Shown piece by piece: positions 9,210 to 17,308 of a stretch of DNA of 62,907 nucleotides (its first letter is position 1; the number at the start of each line of letters is the position of its first letter). The notes beneath the pieces were generated by a model. It made no database searches. It was not told where the DNA came from and was given only the letters and a program-made list of their open reading frames with translations. Position numbers and translations under genes: made by a program. Source of the stretch: Eubacterium sp. (GTDB lineage Bacteria > Bacillota > Clostridia > Lachnospirales > Lachnospiraceae); NCBI GenBank assembly GCA_017420535.1, contig JAFOIV010000015.1, positions 1 through 62,907 on the forward strand. The letters are read 5' to 3'.

Positions 9210-9581
9210 ATGGATATAATAATTTCGAATTTATCTAACGATCCGATATACCTTCAGATCGTTAATCAAATAAAAGCAATGATTATGAGTGGAGAGCTTG
9301 CCCCGGGGGAAGCTCTTCCTTCAATGCGTAATCTTGCAATGCAGATGAGGATAAGCCTCATTACTACGAAACGAGCCTATGAAGAACTGGAGAGGGATGG
9401 TTTTATAGAATCCTACACAGGAAAGGGCAGTTTTGTTAAGGCACAGAATAAGGAAATGCTTAGGGAAGAGAGCTTTCGCCAGATAGAGGAACATATCAGC
9501 CAGGCAGTGGACAAGGCAAAACTAAGTGGCATAGAGCTGGATGAATTGCTTGGTATAATGAAGACATTATACATGGAATAA
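9210..9581 (+). CDS. GntR-family repressor, YtrA type
   Basis: 123 residues: an N-terminal GntR winged helix-turn-helix (PIYLQIVNQIKAMIMSGEL, LPSMRNLAMQM, TTKRAYEELERDGFIE) followed by a short helical tail instead of a ligand-binding domain, which is the YtrA subfamily layout. YtrA-type regulators usually repress their own ABC-transporter operon. The perfect palindrome at 5729-5751 upstream of the first gene is the best candidate operator. Confidence 0.9.
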   Translation: MDIIISNLSNDPIYLQIVNQIKAMIMSGELAPGEALPSMRNLAMQMRISLITTKRAYEELERDGFIESYTGKGSFVKAQNKEMLREESFRQIEEHISQAVDKAKLSGIELDELLGIMKTLYME

Positions 9582-9631
9582 GTGGAATTACAGACTGTAG
9601 TAATGTCCACTCCTGTTGATTTTGTTCTTTT
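9581..9631 (+). terminator. Hairpin between convergent GntR and MATE genes
   Basis: AGTGGAATTAC pairs with GTAATGTCCACT (one bulged G) around an 8-nt loop, followed by a T-rich stretch ending in TTCTTTTTT. It lies between two convergent genes and may serve the rightward operon; the T-run is somewhat distant. Confidence 0.55.
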
Positions 9632-11005
9632 TTATTCACAAGAGAGTGGTTCAGCTTCTACATTAAAAAGTTCAGAATTCTTAGAATAGTATGTAAACAT
9701 AAGTAATGCTCCTGCTCCGAACCATGCAATAACATCTGCAAATAAAACACCTTTCTTTCCTACGTAGATTGGAAGCCATGAAGCAACTGCCAGGCGGATA
9801 AGTAATTCTACGATACCAGATACCATTGGAATGAATGTTTTACCACTTCCAAGTAATGCGGCACGATAGGTGTATAATGCATATACCACAAAGAGGAACA
9901 TGCATTGAATTATCAGGTAATAATATGCGGTGCGAAGAATAGTATCATTTAAAGCAGCGGACTGTTCGTTTGTGTTTAAAAACAGGCTAAGGGCGGGCTT
10001 TCCTATCAGTATAAAAACCAAGCTGGAGATTACAGCGAGACTTATATTGATCTTTAAGCAGACTCCAACGCCATGTTTAACACGTTCCATCTTTCTGGCT
10101 CCGAGATTCTGGGCAACATAGGTTCCGAGGGCAACAGAGAAAGATACTCCGGCCTGCTGGATGAGATTCACTAATTTGCTGGTGAGAGATACAGCAGTGG
10201 TAAATACATAGCCGTAGGAATTAACGATGCCCTGCATTATAAGGCCGCCAATGGAAATTACAATATTCTGTGTAGCCAAAGGAAGGCCGGCCTTAAATAA
10301 TTCTTTGGAACATTTGAGGTTAAAAGACCAGTCGCTGGCACATAAATGAAGCACATCCCATTTTTTTATCTTAATGAAACAAACAACGCAGGAAAATACC
10401 TGGGAGATCAATGTAGCTACAGCAACACCGGTAACACCTAAATTAAAGTGAATAACAAATACAGCATCCAAAACAATATTTATTATTGATGAAATGATCA
10501 ATGCTATAAATGCTGTCTGCGTATCTCCTAAAGACCTTAAAATAGAGGACAGCAGGTTGTAAAGCATGGTGATAAAAACTCCAGCTGTTACAATATTTAA
10601 ATATAAAATGGACATATCTATGACATTTTCAGGTGTCTTTAAAATAACCAGCAGATCAGGTATATAAAATAAAGCTGCGACGGTGATGAAGACAGTTAAT
10701 ACAAATGATAAAATGCATGACATAGCAATACTTTTTCTCATTTTGGTATAATCTTTTGCCCCGTATTGCTGTGAGATAATTATAGAAAAACCCTGAGTAA
10801 AACCTGTAAAGATATTAAGGATCAGCCAGTATATCCAGCTGGTGCAGCTGACTGCTGTGAGAGCTTCGGTACTGACGTATCTTCCTAACATCATAGAATC
10901 AACAAGAGTATATGCCTGTTGAATAAGGCTTCCGGCTAGTATTGGAAGGGCAAAAGAGGATAATAATTTTGCTGGTTTTCCGCTGGTCATATCATTTATA
11001 TGCAT
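9632..11005 (-). CDS. MATE-family efflux transporter
   Basis: 457-residue, 12-helix membrane protein of the multidrug and toxin extrusion family. Typical features are the N-terminal GKPAKLLSSFALPILAGSLIQQAYTLVDS segment (in parts: FALPILAGSLIQQAY), a MLGRYVS motif, and the FTQGFSIIISQQYGAKD segment; the second half repeats the fold (GVSFSVALGTYVAQNLGA). The minus-strand ATG follows AGGGGGAA. It probably exports cationic or other toxic compounds by Na+ or H+ antiport; the substrate cannot be inferred. It is divergent from the next gene. Confidence 0.93.
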   Translation of the reverse strand: MHINDMTSGKPAKLLSSFALPILAGSLIQQAYTLVDSMMLGRYVSTEALTAVSCTSWIYWLILNIFTGFTQGFSIIISQQYGAKDYTKMRKSIAMSCILSFVLTVFITVAALFYIPDLLVILKTPENVIDMSILYLNIVTAGVFITMLYNLLSSILRSLGDTQTAFIALIISSIINIVLDAVFVIHFNLGVTGVAVATLISQVFSCVVCFIKIKKWDVLHLCASDWSFNLKCSKELFKAGLPLATQNIVISIGGLIMQGIVNSYGYVFTTAVSLTSKLVNLIQQAGVSFSVALGTYVAQNLGARKMERVKHGVGVCLKINISLAVISSLVFILIGKPALSLFLNTNEQSAALNDTILRTAYYYLIIQCMFLFVVYALYTYRAALLGSGKTFIPMVSGIVELLIRLAVASWLPIYVGKKGVLFADVIAWFGAGALLMFTYYSKNSELFNVEAEPLSCE

Positions 11006-11105
11006 TTTTTATAAATTCCCCCTAGAAATTTTCTTATTTTTATATATAATAGTATACGTGTGTGTGTATGAAAAGTATTTTTTTTATGAATAAGGGGACT
11101 TGGAT

Positions 11106-12734
11106 ATGAAATATATTGTTAACTATGACGAAATAGACAAGTATTGGAAAAATGATTATTTTTTCTGTGAAGATAAAATTCTAGCTACTATGGCCGAGAA
11201 ATTTGGCTGTAAGTATGATCTTATGTTTTCCGGAGCTTTTGATTTTGGATATAACAAAGGACGAAATAAAGAAGTTGGAAGTAATATGGTGGTCAGATAT
11301 TTTGATCAGGATATGTTATTGGAAAAATATTATGGAATCCATATAAACAAATTTGATGAGTCTTATGGCGGAGCTGACTTTTTAGAACGTTCTAAAGAGG
11401 AATTGTTAAAAGGTATACCTACTGCTGTAGAATTAACGAGAGATGGAATATGGGATATTAAGCCTGGAGAAGATTTAGTCGAGGCAACCATCTTTTTACT
11501 TGTGGAGATAACTGATGAAACAGTCACAGTTATTGATCCTCATGAACTTGGAATTAGAAGAGTAGTTTCGAAAGAAATATTTATAAGAAATTTCGCCTGG
11601 GGCGTTACATTCGAATGCGATAAAAATAAAGTTGATAAGGAAATTGATGTAAAAGATTTTCTTAAGTATGTTATCTGCAATTGTCATCGTACACTGATAT
11701 CAAATGAGGGATGCATCGATGCAACTACTATTTTTCCATCAATGCAAAGTGGCAAAGATAATCTTTTACGCCGCAAGGTGGAAGATCCTTATGAAGAAAT
11801 GCTTCAATTTGCAGAGGATGTTCGTTCTATGGATTTTGATGCGGAAATAAATGGATTAGAGAGCGTGTTATTTACACCATTTTATTATGGGCTTTTATAT
11901 ACATATCGTTCTCGCCTTGTATTTACAAAAGCTCTTCGTGAATTAGAGGAAAGAATCCATTTAGATATATTTGAGCCGATAATTGAAAAGCTGATCGTTA
12001 CATCTTCTAAGTGGAATTACCTTAGAATGGTATTTACGAATTGCTACCATAATGGGGGAATGAGCCAGAAGATAAAAGACGAAATGAGCTCGGTTATCAA
12101 AGAGATTGCAGAGATTGAGAAGGTCGTTATGAATGATCTTCAGGAAATGTATGATAGCTTTGATGACTATAAGAAAGAGGTTAATCTTTCAGAACAGTTT
12201 AATACATACTTATTCGATAATGAAAATTGGAAAAGTATAGATGAGGGGAAAGCTGTATATGGAAGATATTATTATGAACCAATAAATGAAGGTGAAGATG
12301 CAAGGGGGAATGGAAACTTTATTTTGCCGGAACCAAACAAAAAGGGGGACAGTCTTGTATGTTTGGGACAAAGGCTTTCCGTTGATGAAGAGATCACTGC
12401 TACTGAATTTAATAATTTCTATCTGTATGGAACAGTCTTATATAACGAGATGATCTACGATTATATGGATATTCTTTACACAGATGGAAGCAAAGAAAAA
12501 GTGCTGATCGGTTTTGATGGTTGGATTGAAAATGATTATAAGCTATGTGGAAGTCTGCAGGCTGTATGGAGGGGAAGAATCATCAAACGAAACAGTAAAG
12601 AAGCACCTGATGTAAGAAGAAAAGCTGTCATTTATGAAAAGAGCTATTCTATCTCAAAGGGTAAAAAGGTGCAGGGATTTGTTTTACCAAATAATCCGTT
12701 CATAAATATAATTAAAATTATATTTACAAAATAA
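11106..12734 (+). CDS. Large protein of unknown function with possible BtrH-like N-terminal domain
   Basis: I do not firmly recognise this 542-residue protein. The N-terminal region, with a Cys-containing FFCEDKILATMAEKFG segment, an LLKGIPTAVEL strand and VTVIDPHELG, has the order of elements seen in the cysteine-peptidase-like BtrH N-terminal domain found in antibiotic and peptide clusters, but the resemblance is weak. The middle (about 240-390) is helical and charged. The C-terminal 150 residues look beta-rich. There is no signal peptide. The ATG at 11106 is preferred over the TTG at 11100 because AGGGGA lies at good distance. It is followed by a glycosyltransferase gene 35 bp away, probably in one operon. 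Confidence 0.5.
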   Translation: MKYIVNYDEIDKYWKNDYFFCEDKILATMAEKFGCKYDLMFSGAFDFGYNKGRNKEVGSNMVVRYFDQDMLLEKYYGIHINKFDESYGGADFLERSKEELLKGIPTAVELTRDGIWDIKPGEDLVEATIFLLVEITDETVTVIDPHELGIRRVVSKEIFIRNFAWGVTFECDKNKVDKEIDVKDFLKYVICNCHRTLISNEGCIDATTIFPSMQSGKDNLLRRKVEDPYEEMLQFAEDVRSMDFDAEINGLESVLFTPFYYGLLYTYRSRLVFTKALRELEERIHLDIFEPIIEKLIVTSSKWNYLRMVFTNCYHNGGMSQKIKDEMSSVIKEIAEIEKVVMNDLQEMYDSFDDYKKEVNLSEQFNTYLFDNENWKSIDEGKAVYGRYYYEPINEGEDARGNGNFILPEPNKKGDSLVCLGQRLSVDEEITATEFNNFYLYGTVLYNEMIYDYMDILYTDGSKEKVLIGFDGWIENDYKLCGSLQAVWRGRIIKRNSKEAPDVRRKAVIYEKSYSISKGKKVQGFVLPNNPFINIIKIIFTK

Positions 12735-12769
12735 AAAAATGAAAGTTAGATGTATTAGGAGGTCCAGGT

Positions 12770-13795
12770 ATGAAAAAAGGAATTTGTACAATTGTATCAT
12801 TAAATTATTTTGCGCAGGCCATGAGTCTGATGAAAAACGTAAAAAAATTTCATCCAGAAGCAGAATTGCATGTTTTACTTGTGGATAGGGTACAGAGTGC
12901 AGAAGTAGAGGAAAAGTTAAAAAAGTATGAGGAGGTTGCAAAGCTTTATACTGTTGAGGAAATAGGAATTCCAGATATGATCAGTATGGCATTTAAGTAT
13001 GATGTAGTAGAGTTAAATACTGCAGTTAAGCCATATTTCATGGAGTTTTTACTTACAGAGTATAATTATGACAACCTTATCTATATTGATGCTGATATTC
13101 TTCTGTTCCACAAAATGGATAGAATATATGAAGAATTAGAGAAACATTCAGTAATCTTAACACCTCATCTTATTTCTGTTGAGGAAGATGTGGATACACG
13201 CATTTCTAAGACACAGGATTTCTTAAGATATGGCATTTATAATCTTGGCTTCATTGCAGTTCGCAATAATGAAGCAGGAAGAGAAGCAGTTCGCTGGTGG
13301 AAACATAAACTTCATGAGAAATGTTATTTAAGCAAAGAAGAATTCCTTGCCTGGGATCAGAAGTGGATGGATTTTGCACCTGCATTATTAGATGATGTCT
13401 ATGTTTTAAGAGATAAGGGACACAATGTGGCATTCTGGAATATTCAGGGAAGGGTTATTTCAGAAAAGAATGGAGAATACTTTGTAAATGATACAATTCC
13501 ACTTATCTTCTATCATTTCAGTCATTATCGTTTAGTAAATAGGGATAAGATAGCAAATGTAGAGCAGAAGACCCGCAGAATATCATTATCTGAGAGAAAG
13601 GATCTTGAACCACTCTTTGATATTTATTATCAGAGTGTAATGGAAAATGACTTTGATTTCTTCAGTAAGATCCCTTATGGATATACTTTCTATGATGATG
13701 GTGAAGTTATCAGTAAGGAAGACAGGGACGCGTATAAGAAGTTATTAGAGATTGGAAAAGTAGGAAAAGAAAATCCATTTGCCATCGCTATATAA
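12770..13795 (+). CDS. Glycosyltransferase, GT8-like (GT-A fold)
   Basis: 341-residue predicted cytoplasmic glycosyltransferase. The N-terminal nucleotide-sugar-binding strand (GICTIVSLNYFAQAMSL), a DNLIYIDADILLF segment containing the DxD metal-binding motif, and the later FYHFSHYRL histidine segment are the order expected for family 8-like GT-A enzymes. It follows the unknown 542-residue protein by 35 bp and has an AGGAGG site, so the two are probably co-expressed. Donor and acceptor are unknown. Confidence 0.8.
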   Translation: MKKGICTIVSLNYFAQAMSLMKNVKKFHPEAELHVLLVDRVQSAEVEEKLKKYEEVAKLYTVEEIGIPDMISMAFKYDVVELNTAVKPYFMEFLLTEYNYDNLIYIDADILLFHKMDRIYEELEKHSVILTPHLISVEEDVDTRISKTQDFLRYGIYNLGFIAVRNNEAGREAVRWWKHKLHEKCYLSKEEFLAWDQKWMDFAPALLDDVYVLRDKGHNVAFWNIQGRVISEKNGEYFVNDTIPLIFYHFSHYRLVNRDKIANVEQKTRRISLSERKDLEPLFDIYYQSVMENDFDFFSKIPYGYTFYDDGEVISKEDRDAYKKLLEIGKVGKENPFAIAI

Positions 13796-13823
13796 TTCAG
13801 AATTAAAAGGACTATTTAATTGA

Positions 13824-14009
13824 ATGCCATGGTTAATTAATAAATTATTATTCGTTTCATGCTGTATGGCATTAGCTTTAGTTGGGTGCGGCGTAGAAAA
13901 GGAAAAGACAACTAAAACTGAAGCAACTGCAACTAATGATGCAGAGAAAGTTTCTGGAGTAACTGATGGAGAACAAGCTACAGACGAAAAATTTAATATA
14001 AAGGACTGA
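13824..14009 (+). CDS. Small predicted lipoprotein
   Basis: 61 residues with a signal peptide ending in the lipobox ALVGC, so the Cys at about residue 22 would be lipidated and the Thr/Glu-rich tail exposed outside the membrane. AAAAGG lies 13 bp upstream of the ATG, a loose fit. A strong terminator follows 15 bp after the stop. Function unknown. A second small lipoprotein with a similar layout is encoded at 14904. Confidence 0.6.
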   Translation: MPWLINKLLFVSCCMALALVGCGVEKEKTTKTEATATNDAEKVSGVTDGEQATDEKFNIKD

Positions 14010-14023
14010 TCATTTTAGTCAGT

Positions 14024-14050
14024 AAAAAACCGGGCATTGCCCGGTTTTTT
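14024..14050 (+). terminator. Rho-independent terminator
   Basis: AAAACCGGGC, ATT loop, GCCCGGTTTTTT: a GC-rich perfect stem with flanking A and T runs, so it can also act on the minus strand for the gene at 14073-14363. Confidence 0.92.
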
Positions 14051-14072
14051 ATGATCTTAAAGTTGTTTTATA

Positions 14073-14363
14073 TTAATTCAAGAACATGTTTATAAAATAC
14101 CCTCCGGCTCCTAGTCCGATTATTGAAAGAATAAGTACAATGATTAAAATGATCTTGATCAGTTTGGCTAGGATTCGCTGCCATTTAACTGGAGAGTTAC
14201 AGTATTTCTTAAATAATCCCGTTGCTCCTCCTATTATCAGTAAGAGTATTGAAAATACCAGTCCTGTAACAGAGGCGATTAGTGTACCTGCCAGCAGTAA
14301 TAAAACAATGACCAAAGCAGGTACCATAAAGAGCAAGAGAATAATAACAAGACACCCGCCCAT
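14073..14363 (-). CDS. Small membrane protein, unknown function
   Basis: 96 residues with three hydrophobic segments (about 4-27, 28-50 and 70-92) separated by a short Lys-rich loop containing a single Cys. The minus-strand ATG follows AAAGGAGG, an excellent ribosome site, which argues that this rather than the overlapping plus-strand frame is real. No family recognised. It lies between two small-protein genes and shares the terminator at 14024-14050. Confidence 0.6.
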   Translation of the reverse strand: MGGCLVIILLLFMVPALVIVLLLLAGTLIASVTGLVFSILLLIIGGATGLFKKYCNSPVKWQRILAKLIKIILIIVLILSIIGLGAGGYFINMFLN

Positions 14364-14471
14364 ATCATTTTTCCTCCTTTAAAAGTATAGTTTCCTAAAA
14401 AATTATAGTATATAATGGCAGAAGGTGTCAAAGACAGATAAATTTAAGCAAAAATAGAAAAGGTGAATGAG

Positions 14472-14813
14472 ATGAATATACAGATCTTTGGAACAAAAAA
14501 ATGCAGCGATACAAGAAAGGCTGAGAGATTTTTTAAGGAACGTGGAATTAAATTTCAATTTGTAGATATGAAAGAAAAGGGTATGAGTAAGGGAGAATTT
14601 AATTCTGTAGCTCAGGTTAATGGTGGTATCGACAATATGATAGATCAAAACTCAAAAGATAAAGACACCCTTTTAATGCTGCAATACATTGCTGAGGAAG
14701 ATAAATTAGAAAAAATATTAGAAAACCCTCAGGTAATAAAGACTCCTGTAGTTAGAAATGGAAAACAGTCTACTCTTGGTTATCAGCCGGAAGTTTGGAA
14801 AAAGTGGAATTAG
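14472..14813 (+). CDS. ArsC/Spx/YffB-family thioredoxin-fold protein
   Basis: 113 residues with the ArsC-like beginning IQIFGTKKCSDTRKAERFFKERGI, the MKEKGMSKGEF segment and a C-terminal TPVVRNGKQSTLGY loop. The family includes glutaredoxin-coupled arsenate reductases, Spx regulators and YffB proteins of unknown role. Only one Cys is in the active-site position (no CxxC), so it is not Spx-like in redox switching. No ars genes are nearby, so arsenate reduction should not be assumed. The ATG at 14472 is preferred over the GTG at 14463 because the latter overlaps the AAAAGGTG ribosome site. Confidence 0.78.
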   Translation: MNIQIFGTKKCSDTRKAERFFKERGIKFQFVDMKEKGMSKGEFNSVAQVNGGIDNMIDQNSKDKDTLLMLQYIAEEDKLEKILENPQVIKTPVVRNGKQSTLGYQPEVWKKWN

Positions 14814-14903
14814 TTTTTAAGTTTTTTTTAAGTTTTTAGCATTATAAATTATCTTGTAACAGGATAATGACACGTTACGAAATATTGTAGGGTGGTGAAG
14901 ATA

Positions 14904-15068
14904 ATGAGAAAAATCATAAATAAGACTTTTGGAATTGGGCTTTCATTATGTTTGATGATGACCATGGCTTTTGGATGTGGTAAGTCAAATAATGCTGTAA
15001 CTGAAAAGAATAGTGATACGGATACTGCAGAAAATAGCACATCAAAAGAAGAATCTACGGAACATTAA
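14904..15068 (+). CDS. Small predicted lipoprotein, possibly truncated by a frameshift
   Basis: 54 residues: Lys/Arg start, a hydrophobic stretch and the lipobox MAFGC, then a Ser/Thr/Glu-rich tail. AGGGTGGTGA precedes the ATG. The reading frame stops at 15066-15068, but an adjacent frame continues open without interruption to 15223 in low-complexity polar sequence; loss of a single G in the GG at 15059-15060 would explain the break. The intact ancestor would be roughly 107 residues. Function unknown. Confidence 0.5.
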   Translation: MRKIINKTFGIGLSLCLMMTMAFGCGKSNNAVTEKNSDTDTAENSTSKEESTEH

Positions 15069-15223
15069 AAGAATTCTGCAAATTAAGAGCCAGCAGTATA
15101 AGATCGCAGTTAACAGGGGAGTTATCAACTCTTACCAGTAGTCAGGAGGAAAGTAAGAAGATAGACGCTTCAAAGATTGATGTTAATGTGATGGGTTCTC
15201 AGGGAAAAGGCAAAGAGAGATAA
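15062..15223 (+). other. Possible out-of-frame remainder of the lipoprotein gene
   Basis: Frame open from before 15062 to a TAA at 15221, encoding a polar segment that begins TLKEFCKLRASSIRSQ and ends GSQGKGKER. It lacks its own start codon and ribosome site, and adding one G near 15060 would join it to the lipoprotein upstream. A chance open frame of this size is possible. Confidence 0.35.
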
Positions 15224-15238
15224 TATAGTGAATATAAG

Positions 15239-15284
15239 AAAAGCATATAAAGACCGTTAATAAGGCTCTTTATATGCTTTTTTT
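15239..15284 (+). terminator. Rho-independent terminator upstream of the NAD salvage operon
   Basis: AAAAGCATATAAAG pairs with CTTTATATGCTTTT, followed by further T residues. Long A/T-rich perfect stem. Confidence 0.85.
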
Positions 15285-15319
15285 ACGTCTTCAAATAATA
15301 AGTTATAAAAAAAATATAA

Positions 15320-15387
15320 TTAAGTATTGACATAATACCTAACTGATGTATAATAAGATCATACTTAAGTATTGAATTAATACTTAA
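15320..15387 (+). promoter_or_regulatory. NAD salvage operon promoter with two NrtR-like palindromes
   Basis: TTGACA (15327-15332), 16-bp spacer and consensus TATAAT (15349-15354). Two copies of the same inverted repeat flank it: TTAAGTATT/AATACCTAA (15320-15342, one mismatch), which contains the -35 box, and TTAAGTATT/AATACTTAA (15365-15387, perfect), at the transcription start region. Both have 9-bp arms and a 5-nt centre beginning GA. The first gene downstream is nrtR, so autoregulation by NrtR is the natural reading. Confidence 0.88.
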
Positions 15388-15400
15388 AAGGAGGAGGAAA

Positions 15401-16225
15401 ATGAAAGAAGCAGTAAATAAGGAAGGCCTTACAGAAGAGGAATTCTTAAAACAGTATAATCCGGGAGATTATAACAGGCCATCTGTAACGGCGGATATAC
15501 TTATTCTTGGAATGAATGAAGATTATTCATCGCTTAAGTTACTTCTCATAAAAAGGGGTAATCATCCTTTCCTTGGATCCTGGGCTTTGCCGGGAGGATT
15601 CGTAGAGGAAGATGAAACAGCTCATCAGGCTGCTAAAAGAGAACTTGAAGAAGAGACAGGACTTACGGGCGTTTATCTCGATCAGATCTATACTTTCTCA
15701 AAACCAAAAAGAGATCCAAGAACCTGGGTGATAACAATTGCATATCTTGCTCTTGTTCCAAATCTTGCAGAGGTTGAAGGAAGGGATGATGCAGCAGACT
15801 GTGCATGGTTCAATCTAAAATTTACAGATAAAGCAATAGAACTTTACAACGAAGAAAGAGATGTGCAGATAGTATATGATCTTCGTAAGGAAAACTTTAG
15901 GAATGGGGCTATAAGATATGAGAATTATATTCCTAGCCTTGTAAGTGAAGAAAGACTTGCATTTGATCATGTAGAGATACTTATTGAAGCGATAAAAAAA
16001 TTAAGAGAACAGATAAATTATAATAATCAGGCATTTTGCCTGGTGGATGAGACATTTACCTTACCTGAACTTCAGGCAGTATATGAGACAGTGCTTGGAA
16101 GACCACTTTATAAGAAGAGTTTTAGAGATATGATAAGTGGCCGGGTGGAAGAAACAGGAAATGATAAAACCTCAAAAACAAAGAGTGGAAGAAAATGTAA
16201 AGAATATAGACTTAAGGAGGAATAG
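15401..16225 (+). CDS. nrtR: NrtR-type transcriptional regulator of NAD metabolism
   Basis: 274 residues: a Nudix-like domain (about 25-160) followed by a winged helix domain with FTLPELQAVYETVLG and RPLYKKSFRDMI. The Nudix box reads GGFVEEDETAHQAAKRELEEETGL, close to a full box (key residues G, E, RE and EE are kept), so residual hydrolase activity is possible, although characterised NrtR proteins mainly sense ADP-ribose-like ligands. Known NrtR proteins repress NAD biosynthesis and salvage operons, and this gene heads exactly such an operon. Strong AGGAGGAGG start signal. Confidence 0.9.
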   Translation: MKEAVNKEGLTEEEFLKQYNPGDYNRPSVTADILILGMNEDYSSLKLLLIKRGNHPFLGSWALPGGFVEEDETAHQAAKRELEEETGLTGVYLDQIYTFSKPKRDPRTWVITIAYLALVPNLAEVEGRDDAADCAWFNLKFTDKAIELYNEERDVQIVYDLRKENFRNGAIRYENYIPSLVSEERLAFDHVEILIEAIKKLREQINYNNQAFCLVDETFTLPELQAVYETVLGRPLYKKSFRDMISGRVEETGNDKTSKTKSGRKCKEYRLKEE

Positions 16226-16228
16226 AAT

Positions 16229-16756
16229 ATGAAGAAAGTTTTAGTTGTAGTTGATATGCAGAATGATTTTATCACAGATGCCCTTAGAAATGAGGATGCA
16301 ATAAAGATCGTTCCATATGTTAAGAAAAAAATAGACGAAGCAGTTGAAAAGGGAGATACTATTATCTATACAAGAGATACTCATGGCGATGACTATATGG
16401 AAACAGAGGAAGGAAAGAATCTTCCGGTTAAGCACTGCATCAAGGGAAGTGAAGGCTGGCAGATCATTCCGGAACTTAATGCAGAAGAAAATGCTGCAAA
16501 GATCATCGATAAAGAAACCTTTGGATCAAGAGATTTAGCAGAGTATTTTAAAGAAAATGCTAATGATATAGATGAAGTAGAATTCATTGGAGTATGTACA
16601 GATATCTGTGTTATCTCAAATGTACTTCTTACAAAGGCAATGATCCCAAATAAGAAGATAATTGTTGATGCAAAGGGATGTGCTGGAGTTACAAAAGAAT
16701 CTCATGATACAGCACTGGCTGCAATGAAGGCTTGTCACATAAAGGTCCTTAATTAA
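16229..16756 (+). CDS. pncA: Nicotinamidase
   Basis: 175-residue isochorismatase-fold hydrolase that deamidates nicotinamide to nicotinate. The catalytic Asp is in VVVDMQNDF, the metal-site region is in YTRDTHGDDY, and the catalytic Cys is in IGVCTDICV, preceded by the family's cis-peptide neighbourhood. Placement between nrtR and pncB/nadE supports nicotinamidase over other isochorismatase-family activities. It starts 4 bp after the nrtR stop with AAGGAGG inside the nrtR end. Confidence 0.88.
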   Translation: MKKVLVVVDMQNDFITDALRNEDAIKIVPYVKKKIDEAVEKGDTIIYTRDTHGDDYMETEEGKNLPVKHCIKGSEGWQIIPELNAEENAAKIIDKETFGSRDLAEYFKENANDIDEVEFIGVCTDICVISNVLLTKAMIPNKKIIVDAKGCAGVTKESHDTALAAMKACHIKVLN

Positions 16757-16769
16757 AGGGAGAAAGAAT

Positions 16770-17291
16770 ATGAAAAAAGTTGGAATCGTATTTGGATGCT
16801 TTATTCCTCTTCATGAGGGACATGTTAAAAGTATGATCGAACCTGCATTAGAACAAAATGACGAGATAATCCTCGGAGTATGTGGATATGATGAGGATAG
16901 AGGTAAGAATTTCATACCTTTTAGAAAAAGAATTGAGCTGATGCAAAAAAAGTATAAGAATAATAAAAAGGTTACCATTTCTGTTGTAGATGATAGAAAG
17001 ATAGGACTGACTGGTACATTTTCAAAGGAAGCATGGCGCATCTGGTCTGATGAATTATTTAAAAATGCAGGCTATGATGAAAATGAGGAAGATAATCTTT
17101 ATACATGGTATACTGGGGAAGACAGCTATATAGAAAAACTGGGAAAGATATTCCCGCATCACAGATTTACAAAGCTGGACAGGGGTGAGATAAATATTTC
17201 CGGTACAGAGATAAGGAATAATACAAAGAAATATATTAATGTAATTGATAAAACATTTAGAGATTATTTAAAAGAGCAAAAACTAATATAA
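16770..17291 (+). CDS. NMN/NaMN adenylyltransferase-like nucleotidyltransferase (NadR/NadM type)
   Basis: 173 residues with the cytidylyltransferase-fold ATP motif GCFIPLHEGH at residues 9-18 and a C-terminal ISGTEIRNN motif, the pair that marks adenylyltransferases. In the order nrtR-pncA-this-pncB-nadE it would convert nicotinate mononucleotide to deamido-NAD, completing the Preiss-Handler route from nicotinamide to NAD. It looks closer to the N-terminal domain of NadR-type enzymes than to NadD; it lacks a ribosylnicotinamide kinase domain. The exact pyridine substrate is inferred from context. Confidence 0.8.
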   Translation: MKKVGIVFGCFIPLHEGHVKSMIEPALEQNDEIILGVCGYDEDRGKNFIPFRKRIELMQKKYKNNKKVTISVVDDRKIGLTGTFSKEAWRIWSDELFKNAGYDENEEDNLYTWYTGEDSYIEKLGKIFPHHRFTKLDRGEINISGTEIRNNTKKYINVIDKTFRDYLKEQKLI

Positions 17292-17308
17292 TTTGGAGGA
17301 AGTGTGTT

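Noticed and set aside
14086-14382. 98-residue plus-strand frame opposite the small membrane protein
   Set aside because: It lacks a ribosome site, whereas the minus-strand frame has AAAGGAGG and forms clean membrane helices.
14472-14813. Arsenate reductase of an arsenic resistance operon
   Set aside because: No arsR, arsB or acr3 nearby and the active-site segment CSDTRKA does not establish arsenate specificity; kept as a family-level call.
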